Source: Candidatus Gaiellasilicea maunaloa (GTDB lineage Bacteria; Actinomycetota; Thermoleophilia; Gaiellales; Gaiellaceae). From it: a DNA stretch of 58,480 nucleotides. How positions within the stretch are numbered: position 1 is the first letter of the stretch; each line of letters opens with the position of its first letter. The stretch spans positions 1 through 58,480 of the forward strand of contig JANDLU010000012.1 of assembly GCA_024330215.1 (NCBI GenBank). Reading direction: 5' to 3'. The notes beneath the pieces are model-generated. The model was given only the letters and a program-made list of their open reading frames with translations. It did no database searches and was not told where the DNA came from. The translations under genes and the position numbers were made by a program. This document shows, one piece after another, positions 43,050 to 52,460 of the stretch.

Positions 43050-43424
43050 ATTCGACGCGGCACCATACCGTACCCGCGTCAAGAGCGCTACGAGCGAATC
43101 CGCGTCGACCTCATTCAGCGCCTCGCAGGCTACCCGTAGCTTCTCGACGTCACGTGCAGGCCCCGAGAGCGCGGCGATCGCGGCTTCCAGCGGCCGGGCT
43201 GGGCGCCCTGGCTGCGCCCTGCCGAGGGCGCCCGCTTGCGCTCTGGCGCCCTCAAGGGCGCGGTAACGAACGTTGCAGATCACGATCGTGCCTCCGCTCG
43301 TCGCGGCGGGCGTCGGCACTGGTCCTGGACCTCCTCGGCGACGGTCTTGCGGACGCGTGGAACGTCCGCGGGCGTTCGGCTCTGAGGCGCGACAATCCGT
43401 TCCGCGGAACGCGCCCGCGCTTCC
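43050..43424. other. Intergenic stretch with GGGCGCCC palindromes
   Basis: 375 bases without a convincing gene. Three copies of the palindromic core GGCGCC occur at 43201-43209, 43225-43233 and 43245-43252 and can pair in alternative ways. On the minus strand about 43060-43190 reads as tidy protein (AALSGPARDVEKLRVACEAL, then ADSLVALLTRVRYG), but I find no start or family, so I treat it as a possible relic or chance. No clear promoter is identified for the gene at 43425. Confidence 0.45.
43224..43253 (+). terminator. Hairpin after the hydantoin operon, possible terminator
   Basis: GAGGGCGCC (43224-43232) and GGCGCCCTC (43245-43253) pair perfectly over nine positions around a 12-base loop, about 175 bases after the RidA stop. 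No T-run follows. An upstream copy (43201-43209) could compete for pairing with the left arm. Confidence 0.4.
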
Positions 43425-44978
43425 GTGACCGACAACGACGCGGCTCACGGCCACGAGGCGAACGCTAGTCTCGGTGTCGTGACAGAGCCGGAGGAGCTCG
43501 GCCGGGGCGGGCGGTTGCGGGGCGGTGCTGCAGGCGAGCTCGTGGCGGCCGCCTACGCCGCCGAGAGCGCACATGGCCCGCGGCTCGCCCGCGGCATGTC
43601 GCTCGCGGATCTTGCGCATGCAGTCGCCCTGGTCGAGGGCGGCGACCTGGCCGGCGACGACGCGCGGGCACTCGTGCGAGCGCTGCTCGAGCTGCACGCG
43701 ATTCCCGGCGACGAGTTCCCGTGGGACCCGTCGCTCGGCGACGCCTTCAATGCACGCGAGGCCGAGCTCGAGCGGCGGGTGGGCAACGCGGCCGCGGGCT
43801 GGCTGAGCGCGGGGCGTCCACGTCGCGAGGCCTTTCGCGTCGGGCTCCGTCTGACTGCGCGTGGAGCTGCGCGGGAGCTGCACGACGCGCTTACCCACCA
43901 GGCCGCCGCGCTCGCGCGACAGGCCCGCGCGACCCGAGACGCGCTCGCGACCGACTACACCTACCTGCAGCCGGCCCAGCCCACCACCGTCGGCCACTTG
44001 CTCCTGACGTACGCCTATCCGGCGCTGCGGGACGCCGATCGCGTGCGCAGGTCGTACACGGCCCTCGGGGCGAGCGTCGCCGGCGCCGGTGGCAGTGCAG
44101 GCTCGCGCTGGGCGCTCGATCGAACGCGTCTCGCCGATCTGCTCGGTTGCGACGGAATGATCGAGCATGCCAAGGACGCGGCGTGGCAGGCGGATGTCTA
44201 CGTCGAGCTCCTCGCCGCCCTCGCGATCGCGGCCACGCACCAGAGCCAGCTCGGCCAGGACTTCGAGATCTACGCGAGCCAGGAGTTCGGGCTCGTGGAG
44301 CTCGGCGATGCTCACAGCCGCGCGAGCGCGCTGATGCCGCAGAAGAAGAACCCGTACGCTCTCGCCGCGATCCGAACGCAGGCCGGCCAGGCTGCCGGCG
44401 ACCTGGCTGCTGCACTCGCGACCCTGCACACCGGGTCGGCTCGTACGGATCACTTTCACCTCCTGAACGGCACGGTCCCACGGGCGCTCGACGAGGCGGT
44501 CGCGATCGCGCGGCTCACGGCGTCCGTGCTGAACCGGATCGAGTTGCGGCCGGCGCGCTTCGAGCAGGTCGCACGCGAGAGCTTCGTCACGGCGGCCGAC
44601 GTTGCCGATGCCCTCGCGCTCGAGGGCAGCCTCGACTACCGCAGCGCGCACAAGGTCGTCGGACGGGCCGTCCGCGACCTCGTCGAGGCGGGAGAGCCTC
44701 CGTCGGCGCTGACGCCGGCGCGCCTGTCTGCGGCTGCCGAGGCCGCGATCGGGGCGCCGGTCGAGCTCGACGAGGCGACGCTGCGTGCCGCGCTCGATCC
44801 TGCTGCGTGCGCTGCAGCCCGCCTGCAGATCGGCTCCTCGTCGGAAGTGGCGATGGGCGCGATGCTCGCGGGGCTCGATGCGACCCTGGCGGCGAACGAG
44901 TCCTGGAGCGAGGCTGCACGGAAGCGCGAGCGCTCTGCCGAGGCGGCGTTGCTGGCGCGCGCCCGTGAGCTCGTCTGA
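43425..44978 (+). CDS. Argininosuccinate-lyase/fumarate-lyase superfamily enzyme
   Basis: 517 residues of the ASL/fumarase superfamily, which eliminates an amine or hydroxyl group to give fumarate or an enoate. The superfamily signature is ALMPQKKNPYALAAIR near residue 305. The conserved TYLQPAQPTTVGHLLLTYA segment (argininosuccinate lyase: T-x-x-Q-x-A-x-P) supplies the catalytic His region, and FEIYASQEFGLVEL is present. It is unlike a housekeeping ArgH in its extended Ala/Arg-rich ends and lacks arginine genes nearby, so an ArgH-like enzyme with another substrate is likely. Two in-frame GTG starts (43425, 43479) are possible; neither has a clear ribosome site. Confidence 0.72.
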   Translation: MTDNDAAHGHEANASLGVVTEPEELGRGGRLRGGAAGELVAAAYAAESAHGPRLARGMSLADLAHAVALVEGGDLAGDDARALVRALLELHAIPGDEFPWDPSLGDAFNAREAELERRVGNAAAGWLSAGRPRREAFRVGLRLTARGAARELHDALTHQAAALARQARATRDALATDYTYLQPAQPTTVGHLLLTYAYPALRDADRVRRSYTALGASVAGAGGSAGSRWALDRTRLADLLGCDGMIEHAKDAAWQADVYVELLAALAIAATHQSQLGQDFEIYASQEFGLVELGDAHSRASALMPQKKNPYALAAIRTQAGQAAGDLAAALATLHTGSARTDHFHLLNGTVPRALDEAVAIARLTASVLNRIELRPARFEQVARESFVTAADVADALALEGSLDYRSAHKVVGRAVRDLVEAGEPPSALTPARLSAAAEAAIGAPVELDEATLRAALDPAACAAARLQIGSSSEVAMGAMLAGLDATLAANESWSEAARKRERSAEAALLARARELV

Positions 44979-45016
44979 GCCGCCGCTCGCGGCGACGACG
45001 CGTTCTGCCGGGGGGT

Positions 45017-45046
45017 GCGCGACCGGCTGCCCTGCGCCGGTCGCGC
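45017..45046. terminator. Bidirectional hairpin between convergent genes
   Basis: GCGCGACCGGC (45017-45027) and GCCGGTCGCGC (45036-45046) form a perfect 11-base-pair stem with an eight-base loop, 39 bases after the lyase stop and about 100 bases beyond the end of the leftward repair gene. The position between convergent genes fits a shared terminator, although there is no T-run. Confidence 0.6.
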
Positions 45047-45148
45047 CTCCAGCGCGGGGCCAACGAGATCCGACGTGCCGCTCCGTGTCGACGAAGACGA
45101 GCAGACGACCGCTACCGCGGCGGCGAAGGTCGTGTCGACGAGAGAAGT

Positions 45149-46549
45149 TCAGGCGGCCCGGCTGGCCGGTGCGGAATCGGCCAGCCAGAGATGGGTCGCG
45201 GCCAACGCGCGCCAGGGCCGCCAGCGCTCGGTCATGCGGGTCGGCGTCTCGGTTGGCCGCGATCGGTGTCGTTCGATTGCGCGGCGGAGACCTGCATCGG
45301 CCGCTGGGAAGGCGTCTCGTTCGCCCATTCGCAACGCGAGGTAGTTCGCCGTCCAGGGCCCGATGCCCTCGAGCGCGGTAAGCGAGTCGATGAGCTGCGC
45401 GAGTCCGATGCTGCCGTCCAGGCGGATTGTGTCGTCGTCGACTGATTGCGCGAACGCGCTGATGGCGCCCGCCCGTGTGCGAGTCAGCCCGAGCCTCGTG
45501 AGGTCAGTGCCCGCGAGAGCCGTCGCGGTGGGGAAGAGATGGGTGAGTCCGAGTTGGGTGAGGCCGGGCACGGGCGTCCCGAGCCGCCGGACGAGCCTGG
45601 CGGTGAGGGTGTTGGCGGCGGCGGCGCCGACGTGCTGGCCGATGATCGCGCGCACGCCGGTCTCGAACGGATCCCACGTTCCGGGTACACGGAGTCCCGG
45701 CCGCTGCTCGAGGAGCGGCCCGATCGCCGGGTCGCCGCTCAGATGACTCGTGGGCTCGTCGAGGTCGAGATCGAGCCCCGCGATCCGCCGGCTCCGCTCC
45801 ACGACGTGTGTCAGCTCGTCCCAGTGGGGAAGGTGCGCCCGCAGGAGGAGCTGCTCGTGGTCTCCCGGTAAGAGCTCGAGCACGCCTGGATGGCCCCCGA
45901 GAGTGAACGTGCGCCTGTAGGTGAGCTCGCTCACGTGCTCCACACCCGGGATCGCCCGTGCCGCGAAGTAGGAGATCATCGCTCCCCAGTCGAGCGGGCC
46001 GGCGAATGGCAGGCGCAGCGTGAGGCCGCCGTCGGCGGCGAGGCGGTCGGTCTTCCGTCGCCGTGCTCGGAGCGCTCGCGGCGGGGCGTGGAACACCTCC
46101 TGGCAGGCGCGGTTGAGCTGGCGGACGCTGCCGAAGCCGGCGGCGTAGGCGATCTCGAGCACGGACAGATCGGTGTCGTCGAGGAGTCGGCGCGCGAAGT
46201 GCGTCCGGGCGGATCGTGCGAGGCCATCCGGGGTGACGCCGACGTGAGCTGCGAAGAGTCGGCGAAGGTGTCGCGCCGAGACTCCGAGTCGCCCGGCGAG
46301 CTCGTCCTCCGTGCGCCGGTCGAGCGCCCCGCCGAGCACGAGGCGGACCGCGCGGCAGGCGAGCTCCGGCCCCGACCACGTGAGCGGCTGCGGCGCCCGA
46401 TACGGCCTGCAGCGAAGACATGCCCGGTAGCCGGCCGCTTCCGCCGCCGCTGCGAACCCGAATCGAGTCACATTCGCCGGGCGCGGGTTGGCGCCGCAGC
46501 CGGTCCGGCAGTAGATGCCGGTCGTCACGACTGCTGCGTAGTCCCTCAT
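45149..46549 (-). CDS. AdaA-AlkA fusion: methylphosphotriester sensor and 3-methyladenine glycosylase
   Basis: 466 residues in three parts. Residues 1-55 are the Ada zinc domain with the four Cys ligands C14, C18, C44 and C47 (IYCRTGC, YRACLRCRPY); one of these accepts the methyl group of DNA methylphosphotriesters. About 65-165 are an AraC-type helix-turn-helix pair (GRLGVSARHLRRLFAAHVGV, then VLEIAYAAGFGSVRQLNRAC). About 170-466 are an AlkA-type glycosylase with helix-hairpin-helix LEGIGPWTANYLALRMGE and catalytic Asp in FPAADAGL. It would sense alkylation, activate repair genes and excise alkylated bases. This fusion is common in actinobacteria. No partner methyltransferase gene follows. 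Confidence 0.87.
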   Translation of the reverse strand: MRDYAAVVTTGIYCRTGCGANPRPANVTRFGFAAAAEAAGYRACLRCRPYRAPQPLTWSGPELACRAVRLVLGGALDRRTEDELAGRLGVSARHLRRLFAAHVGVTPDGLARSARTHFARRLLDDTDLSVLEIAYAAGFGSVRQLNRACQEVFHAPPRALRARRRKTDRLAADGGLTLRLPFAGPLDWGAMISYFAARAIPGVEHVSELTYRRTFTLGGHPGVLELLPGDHEQLLLRAHLPHWDELTHVVERSRRIAGLDLDLDEPTSHLSGDPAIGPLLEQRPGLRVPGTWDPFETGVRAIIGQHVGAAAANTLTARLVRRLGTPVPGLTQLGLTHLFPTATALAGTDLTRLGLTRTRAGAISAFAQSVDDDTIRLDGSIGLAQLIDSLTALEGIGPWTANYLALRMGERDAFPAADAGLRRAIERHRSRPTETPTRMTERWRPWRALAATHLWLADSAPASRAA

Positions 46550-46660
46550 CTACCTACCTATAGCGCGACCGGCGCGACTCGACCGGCCGGATCCGGACCT
46601 CTCGTTCCGGCCTGGGCCGAGGTCACAGAGCGTGACACTCGTGACCGTCCGCAGACGACG

Positions 46661-46688
46661 GACGGGGCTGCGCGCACGCAGCCCCGTC
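46661..46688 (-). terminator. Strong hairpin after the HAF-repeat gene
   Basis: GACGGGGCTGCG (46661-46672) and CGCAGCCCCGTC (46677-46688) make a perfect 12-base-pair stem with a four-base loop, nine bases past the stop of the leftward gene. It lacks a T-run but its strength and position mark it as a transcription end. Confidence 0.7.
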
Positions 46689-46696
46689 TCGTTGCC

Positions 46697-47890
46697 TCAG
46701 TCGCGTCCCGGTGTCGCCAGGAAGGCGACGAATCGGCCCGTCTCGGCGTCGAACGCCTGGCCCGTGATCCTGCCGAGGTCGTCGATGTCGTTGGCCGTGG
46801 TCAGGACGAGTCCCGAGTCGTGCGAGAGCAGGGCGTTCAGGTCGGTCCTCGCACCTCCCTGCCAGAGAGCTGCGCGGCAGTTGTCGTCCGCGTCGCACGA
46901 CTGGCCGACGATCTGACCCCTTTCGTTGATTCCGAGTGCCTGGCTCGTGGCGTCGTCCTGCAGCGTCCCGAGCGGAACGATCCCATGATCCTTCGTCCAG
47001 AGGAATGCGCGCGGGTTGAAGGCGGTTCCGTCCTCGGCGCCGGCGTTGGCGAACCCGACCACGGCACCTCGTTGATTGATCGCCATCGGCGTGTTCCACG
47101 CGACCCCGCCCAGATCGCCGATCTCGACGGGCCTGCCGTCTTCCCAGAGCACGTTGTGGATCGCGCTCAGCCGACCCGCTGCCTGATCGCAGATCCCCGA
47201 GATCCCGACCACCTGCCCACGATCGTTGAGCGCTGTGGCGGCGCTGACGCTGTCGCCAGGAAGCGGCGGCAACTCTCGTATCCTGTGCTTCCCCGGCCCC
47301 CACACGACTGCACGGAACTGCAACTTCTGCGGGGCCTCGCAGGTCGGATCGAACACCGTGTTCTCAGCCCAACCGACGGTCTCGCCGCGGTTGTTCGTCC
47401 CCGTCGCGAACCCATGCGTCCCACCCAGCGTCGGCAAGGGCGTCATCACGCCGCGTTCCCACCGGAACCCCAGGCAGCGATAGCCGGTTCCCGTCGCCGC
47501 CGGGAAGAAGAACCCGCAGCTCCACCGCTCGCCGAGCGGGTCCGGTTCATCGGTCTGCGCGATCCCGCTCACGATCCCGCGGATGTTCTTCACCGGCCAC
47601 AACACCGCGCTGTTCCGCTCCGGACCGCCGAGCGTGCCCAAGTCCGTCAATCCTCCATGGCGCCACAGCGTCGCGTGACGAACCTGGTTACCCGACAGAT
47701 TCGAGCGACCCGCGACCCAGCCGCGATCGTTGATGCTGTACCCGACGCTCGAGGTACCACCCAACGAGGAAAGACCGGCGACCTCGTACGACGCGAATCC
47801 CTCGCGCGGCGGCGTGCCCACGCCGACTCCCGCAACTGCGGCTCCGACGGCGACCAGCGCGGCCAGCACAACCGGTGCGATCAGCTTCAT
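46697..47890 (-). CDS. Secreted HAF-repeat protein
   Basis: 397 residues. A signal peptide (MKLIAPVVLAALVAVGAAVA) is followed by about six HAF-type repeats, each with a LGGT/LGTLGG turn and an INDRGxVVG block: LGTLGGPERNSAVLW, LPTLGGTHGFATGTNNRGET, IGDLGGVAWNTPMAINQRGA, INERGQIVGQS. HAF repeats build a beta-propeller-like secreted domain of unknown function, found in soil bacteria. Three or more Cys (for example WSCGFFF, CDQAAG, CDADDNC) may form disulphides. The ATG follows AAAGGAG. It is a single-gene unit with its own terminator. Confidence 0.8.
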   Translation of the reverse strand: MKLIAPVVLAALVAVGAAVAGVGVGTPPREGFASYEVAGLSSLGGTSSVGYSINDRGWVAGRSNLSGNQVRHATLWRHGGLTDLGTLGGPERNSAVLWPVKNIRGIVSGIAQTDEPDPLGERWSCGFFFPAATGTGYRCLGFRWERGVMTPLPTLGGTHGFATGTNNRGETVGWAENTVFDPTCEAPQKLQFRAVVWGPGKHRIRELPPLPGDSVSAATALNDRGQVVGISGICDQAAGRLSAIHNVLWEDGRPVEIGDLGGVAWNTPMAINQRGAVVGFANAGAEDGTAFNPRAFLWTKDHGIVPLGTLQDDATSQALGINERGQIVGQSCDADDNCRAALWQGGARTDLNALLSHDSGLVLTTANDIDDLGRITGQAFDAETGRFVAFLATPGRD

Positions 47891-48161
47891 CACCAACTCC
47901 TTTCGGCGCTGCACGCACCTTCGCGGCGCGTGCCTGCGTCGGCCCGGATTCTGCGGGACCCTCGGCGGGTGCCCGTCAGAGGTCAGCCTTGCCGGTGCAC
48001 CGGGCCTGCGGCTGGCCGTTTCCGGACGAGTCGACCGGCTCGCTCGCGGTAACGACCGTCGACTGAGCGCCCGTGCTGTGTCCGAATCCGGCCGGTCTCG
48101 ATCCTCGTTCTCTGCGTTACTACGGAACGAGCGACGAGCGAACGCCGAGCTGGGAGGCTTT

Positions 48162-48512
48162 ATGAGCGACGTCCAAACCCTGACCGATCTCAACGAGCAG
48201 TTCATCGAGGCGTTCCGCCAAGGCTCCTGGGCGCTGCTCGAGCCGATCCTCTCGACCTCCTTCTCCTACCTCGACGGCGCGACCGGCGAGGTCTGGTCGC
48301 GCGAGAGGTATGTCGACGCGCTGGAGGGTCACGCAGCGCCGGCGCTTGCAATCGACCAGCTCGCCGTTCACGTCGACGGCGGAACCGCGGTCGTCTCCGC
48401 GCGCACGACCAGGAAGCCCGGGCAGTACAGGCGCTACGTCGACACCTACGAGCGGCGCGGCGACGACTGGCTCTGCGTCCACGCGTGCGTCTGGCCGCTT
48501 CACGAAGAGTGA
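48162..48512 (+). CDS. SnoaL/DUF4440-like NTF2-fold protein
   Basis: 116 residues with the NTF2/SnoaL cone-shaped fold pattern: an N-terminal helix (LTDLNEQFIEAFRQGSWALL), a strand-turn (SFSYLDGATGEVWSRERYVD), and the antiparallel sheet ending RYVDTYERRGDDWLCVHACV. Such small proteins serve as isomerases, cyclases or ligand binders, and no catalytic set is diagnostic here. The ATG lies behind GGGAGG. The 271-base gap to the divergent HAF-repeat gene must hold promoters for both, but none stands out. Confidence 0.7.
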   Translation: MSDVQTLTDLNEQFIEAFRQGSWALLEPILSTSFSYLDGATGEVWSRERYVDALEGHAAPALAIDQLAVHVDGGTAVVSARTTRKPGQYRRYVDTYERRGDDWLCVHACVWPLHEE

Positions 48513-48625
48513 TCGCTCCGATCCGGTACGCGAGGTCAGGATCGAGGGCGTCGGCGAACCGGCCGACCAGGACCGCGACCTCGACGAGTCGGGCCGCTCT
48601 GCTGCGGGCCCGCAGGCCACCGTCG

Positions 48626-49744
48626 CTACTCGATCCGGAGGACGCGGTCGCCGAGCGCCGACTCGTCGACTGCGATTCCGAGACCCGGTGCCGTGGGCAG
48701 CCGCGCCATCCCGTTGCTCGCCGCCGGAGCGCCGGCGGCGATCCGCTCGACCACCATCTCCGAGGGCAGGTAGCCGCCGAGCACGAGCTTCGGGTCGGTC
48801 GAGCATGCGAGGTGCATCGAGGCGGCGCTGACGATGTCGCCGCCGCCCGCGTCCTCGATCGTCAGCGGCAACCCCAGGGCGACTGCGAGATCGCGTGCGC
48901 GTCGTGTCGGCGTGATCCCACCGACGTTCGAGAGCTTCAGCCGGACTGCGTCGAGCGCTCCCGCCACGTGGGCCTCGACGATCTCGCGAACGCCGGTCAA
49001 GACCTCGTCCAGGATGAAGGGACGGCGCGAGCGGCGACGCACCCGAGCGCATTCGGCCACGGTCGCGCAGGGTTGCTCGATGTAGACGTCCAGCTCGTCG
49101 ACGGCTGCAACGACGCGGACGGCGTCGGCTTGCGGCCAGTAGCCGTTGGCGTCCACGATCACCCGGTCGGCGCCGGCGAGAGCGTCCACGCAGGCGCGGA
49201 TCCGCTCCACGTCGTCGTCCGGCCGGCCGCTCCCGACCTTCACCTGCACCTGCCGGAAGCCCGCGGCCAGGGCGTCCGCACAGCGCTCCCGCATCTCCTC
49301 CGGCGCGGCCACGCCGACTCCCGTGTAGAGCTCGATCTGCTCCTGTCGCGTGCCGCCGAGCAGGTCGCTGAGCCGGAGTCCGGTCGCCTTCCCATGCAGA
49401 TCCCAACAGGCGATGTCGAGCGCCGACTTCGCGTACGCGTAGCCGCGAATCGCCGCATCCATCCGCGCGTGGACGAGCTCGACCGCGTGCGGGTCGGCGC
49501 CGAGTACGGCCCGGGCAAGAGGCTCGAGGACGGCCCGCGTGCTCGGTCCGTATCCGGGCAGGAAGCTCGGCGTGAAGACGCACTGCTCGCCCCAGCCGAC
49601 GAGTCCGTCGCCGGTCTCGACGCGCACGATCGTCGCGTCCTGCTCGTTCGAGCTCCGGCCGCCCGAGAGGGCGAATGGCCCGCCCGCATGGTGGTAGAGG
49701 ACCGAGAAGACGTCGACCCGGCGGATCGTGTCCGTAGCCATCAT
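48626..49744 (-). CDS. Enolase-superfamily enzyme (mandelate racemase / muconate lactonising type)
   Basis: 372 residues (start at one of two adjacent ATGs, 49744 or 49741). Metal ligands are D198 (VDANGYW), E223 (YIEQPC) and D246 (LDEVL). Putative bases are K169 (QVKVG) and K270 (VRLKLSNVGG). The MLE-group KxK motif reads QxK here (Q167, K169), so the first lysine is missing. The capping-domain loop is at residues 15-30 (SVLYHHAGGPFALSGGR). These features resemble cis-3-hydroxy-L-proline dehydratase and N-succinylamino acid racemase groups. The reaction is proton abstraction alpha to a carboxylate; the substrate is unknown. It is alone on its strand, divergent from the glutaredoxin-like gene. 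Confidence 0.8.
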   Translation of the reverse strand: MMATDTIRRVDVFSVLYHHAGGPFALSGGRSSNEQDATIVRVETGDGLVGWGEQCVFTPSFLPGYGPSTRAVLEPLARAVLGADPHAVELVHARMDAAIRGYAYAKSALDIACWDLHGKATGLRLSDLLGGTRQEQIELYTGVGVAAPEEMRERCADALAAGFRQVQVKVGSGRPDDDVERIRACVDALAGADRVIVDANGYWPQADAVRVVAAVDELDVYIEQPCATVAECARVRRRSRRPFILDEVLTGVREIVEAHVAGALDAVRLKLSNVGGITPTRRARDLAVALGLPLTIEDAGGGDIVSAASMHLACSTDPKLVLGGYLPSEMVVERIAAGAPAASNGMARLPTAPGLGIAVDESALGDRVLRIE

Positions 49745-49762
49745 GCGAGTACTATCGCCGTC

Positions 49763-50032
49763 GTGGATCCGCAGATCATCCTCTACACGCTGAACACGGA
49801 CGCGCGGACTCCCACCTGACAGGAGTGCTGCCGCGTGAGGGAGTTTCTCTCCGACCAGGGCGTCCCGTTCGTCGATCGCAACATCCGCAGAAGCAAGGAT
49901 GCGCGCGCCGAGCTCGCCGAGCGCACGAACGAGCTCGTCGTACCGCAGCTCTTCTGGGGCGACCGCCACGTCGTCGGCTTCGATCCCGAGGCGCTGACAG
50001 AGCTCGTCCGGGACTATCGAGACCGCGGATGA
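49763..50032 (+). CDS. Glutaredoxin-like protein with in-frame TGA in the CxxC site (candidate selenoprotein)
   Basis: An 89-codon glutaredoxin-fold frame: first strand QIILYTL, a helix after the active site (VREFLSDQGVPFVDRNIRRS), the cis-Pro segment VVPQLF (P61) and a C-terminal VGFDPEALTELV. Codon 19 (49817-49819) is TGA, and the context T-x-QEC-CRVREFL places it exactly at the first Cys of the CxxC motif, with C22 as second. Coding quality is equal on both sides. Either selenocysteine (UxxC) is inserted or the gene is a Cys-to-stop mutant. If the TGA terminates, only an 18-residue peptide is made, with a possible restart at the GTG at 49835. The stop overlaps the next gene (ATGA). Confidence 0.6.
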
Positions 50033-50286
50033 TCGAGCCGCCCGGGAACTCGCTCGAGCCCGCTCAGGGCGAGCGCGTCGTCGAGCCCGGCGATGATCTG
50101 GCGGCCGGCCTGCGCGCGTTGCTCGCGCGGATCGCCGAGGAGCTCGACTTCAACGACGCGAAGGGCACTGCGCCGTATCGCCTCGGAATGCACGACGGAC
50201 TTCGGTTCGCGGAGGACGCCGTGGCCGATCTGCTCCGCCGCCACGGCCACGAGGCCGTCGCGACGGAGCGTTCGGTCGACGCCTAG
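50029..50286 (+). CDS. 85-residue hypothetical protein coupled to the glutaredoxin-like gene
   Basis: A small acidic protein, mainly helical: DDLAAGLRALLARIAEELDF, then GLRFAEDAVADLLRRHGHEA. The ATG overlaps the glutaredoxin-like stop as ATGA, so it is probably translated together with it. There is no signal peptide, Cys or known motif. A partner of the redox protein is suggested only by coupling. It ends nine bases before the convergent aminopeptidase gene's stop. Confidence 0.55.
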   Translation: MIEPPGNSLEPAQGERVVEPGDDLAAGLRALLARIAEELDFNDAKGTAPYRLGMHDGLRFAEDAVADLLRRHGHEAVATERSVDA

Positions 50287-50295
50287 GAGCTGGCG

Positions 50296-51482
50296 CTACC
50301 GGTTGATCACCGGCTGGCGCGAGTGCTCGTTGAGGTAGCGGCCGCCGCCCTCGGCGCAGACGACGATGTCCTCGATCCGGACGCCGAGCGTGTCGTCCCA
50401 GAGGATCGACGGCTCATCCGTGAACGTCATCCCGGCCTCGAGCGGGATCGCGACCTCTTCGGAGATGAACGGCTGCTCGTGGATGTCGACGCCGATCCCG
50501 TGGCCCATCCTGTGCCGGAATGTCTCTCCGAGCCCGGCCTCCTCGATCGGCCCGCGGCAGGCTGCGTTCACCTGGGACGCGAGCGCACCCGGGACTGAGG
50601 CCGCGCGGCCGGCTTCCTGGGCGGCGAGCGTGATCGCGTGGCAGCGCTCGTACTCGGGATGCGGCTCCCCGGCGACCACCGTCCTGCCGAAGTCCGAGCA
50701 GTAGCCCTGCCAGACAGCGCCGAAGTCGAACATCACCGGCTCGCCCTCGGCGATCGGCTCGAGCCCCGACGCCTCCTGCGAGTCGTGCCGGTGCAGCCCG
50801 TAGGAGAAGATGTGGGTCGGGAAGGAGGGCAGACGCGAGCCGAGCGCACGGAGCTGGTGCTCGACCTCCTCGTGGAGGTCGACCATCGTCACGCCAGGCT
50901 CGACCTTGCCCTCGGTTGCCGCCATCGCCCTGTCTGCGATCGAGCAGGCGTGAGTCATCAGCTCCAGCTCGCGCTCGCTCTTGACCCGGCGGAGCTCGTT
51001 CACGAGCGGAGAGCCGTTGACGAGCTCGGCGCTCGGTGCGGCGCTCCCCAGCTCGAGCACCGCCTCGCCCCAGGTGCGGGAGCCGATGGCGACCCGATCG
51101 AGGGAGCCGAGCGACCCGACCGCCTTGCGGAAGACCGCCTGGCCGTCGTCCCTCTCGCTCACGGTCACGACCTCGCCGATCTCCCGCCCCCAGAGGTGGA
51201 AGGCGACATACATGCGCGGGAGCACGTAGACCGGCTCGCGGTCGGGCGCGAGCAGGGCGCCGGTGACCCAGCCGTGCGCGTAATGGACGTTCCCGAAGCT
51301 CGGGATGTCGCGCTCGAGCCCGGTCAGGTACTCGAGGTCGGACGAGGGCGGGACGAACAGCGCGTCGATCCCCTGCTCGCGCAGCTTCTCCCCGAGCCGG
51401 GTGCGGCGCTCGGCGTACTCCTGCTCGGAGATTCCCCTCCCGGCGGCGGAGTGAGGGGCGGTCGAGTTCGGGTCGATCGAGG

Positions 51483-51486
<4 letters not shown>
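50296..51486 (-). CDS. M24-family aminopeptidase (Xaa-Pro peptidase-like)
   Basis: 396-residue pita-bread metallopeptidase. The dinuclear metal ligands are all present: D254 (FDFGAVWQGY), D265 (CSDFGRT), H329 (MGHGIGVDIHE), E358 (TDEPSI) and E372 (IEDIVV). The N-terminal creatinase-like domain occupies about 1-165. This set fits Xaa-Pro aminopeptidases/dipeptidases, although creatinase shares the fold. It is the last gene of the leftward operon whose other genes form a peptide importer, so it would trim imported proline-containing peptides. The ATG overlaps the ATPase stop (ATGA). Confidence 0.85.

Positions 51487-52456
<970 letters not shown>

Positions 52457-52460
<4 letters not shown>

Noticed and set aside
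42258-44651. Minus-strand open frame of about 800 codons
   Set aside because: It runs antisense through the M81, RidA and lyase genes with no start signal or domain. Only the part over the intergenic 43060-43190 reads like protein, and that was kept as a low-grade note.
43425-44978. Housekeeping argH
   Set aside because: The superfamily signature is present, but no arginine genes are adjacent and the termini differ from typical argininosuccinate lyase, so the symbol was not assigned.
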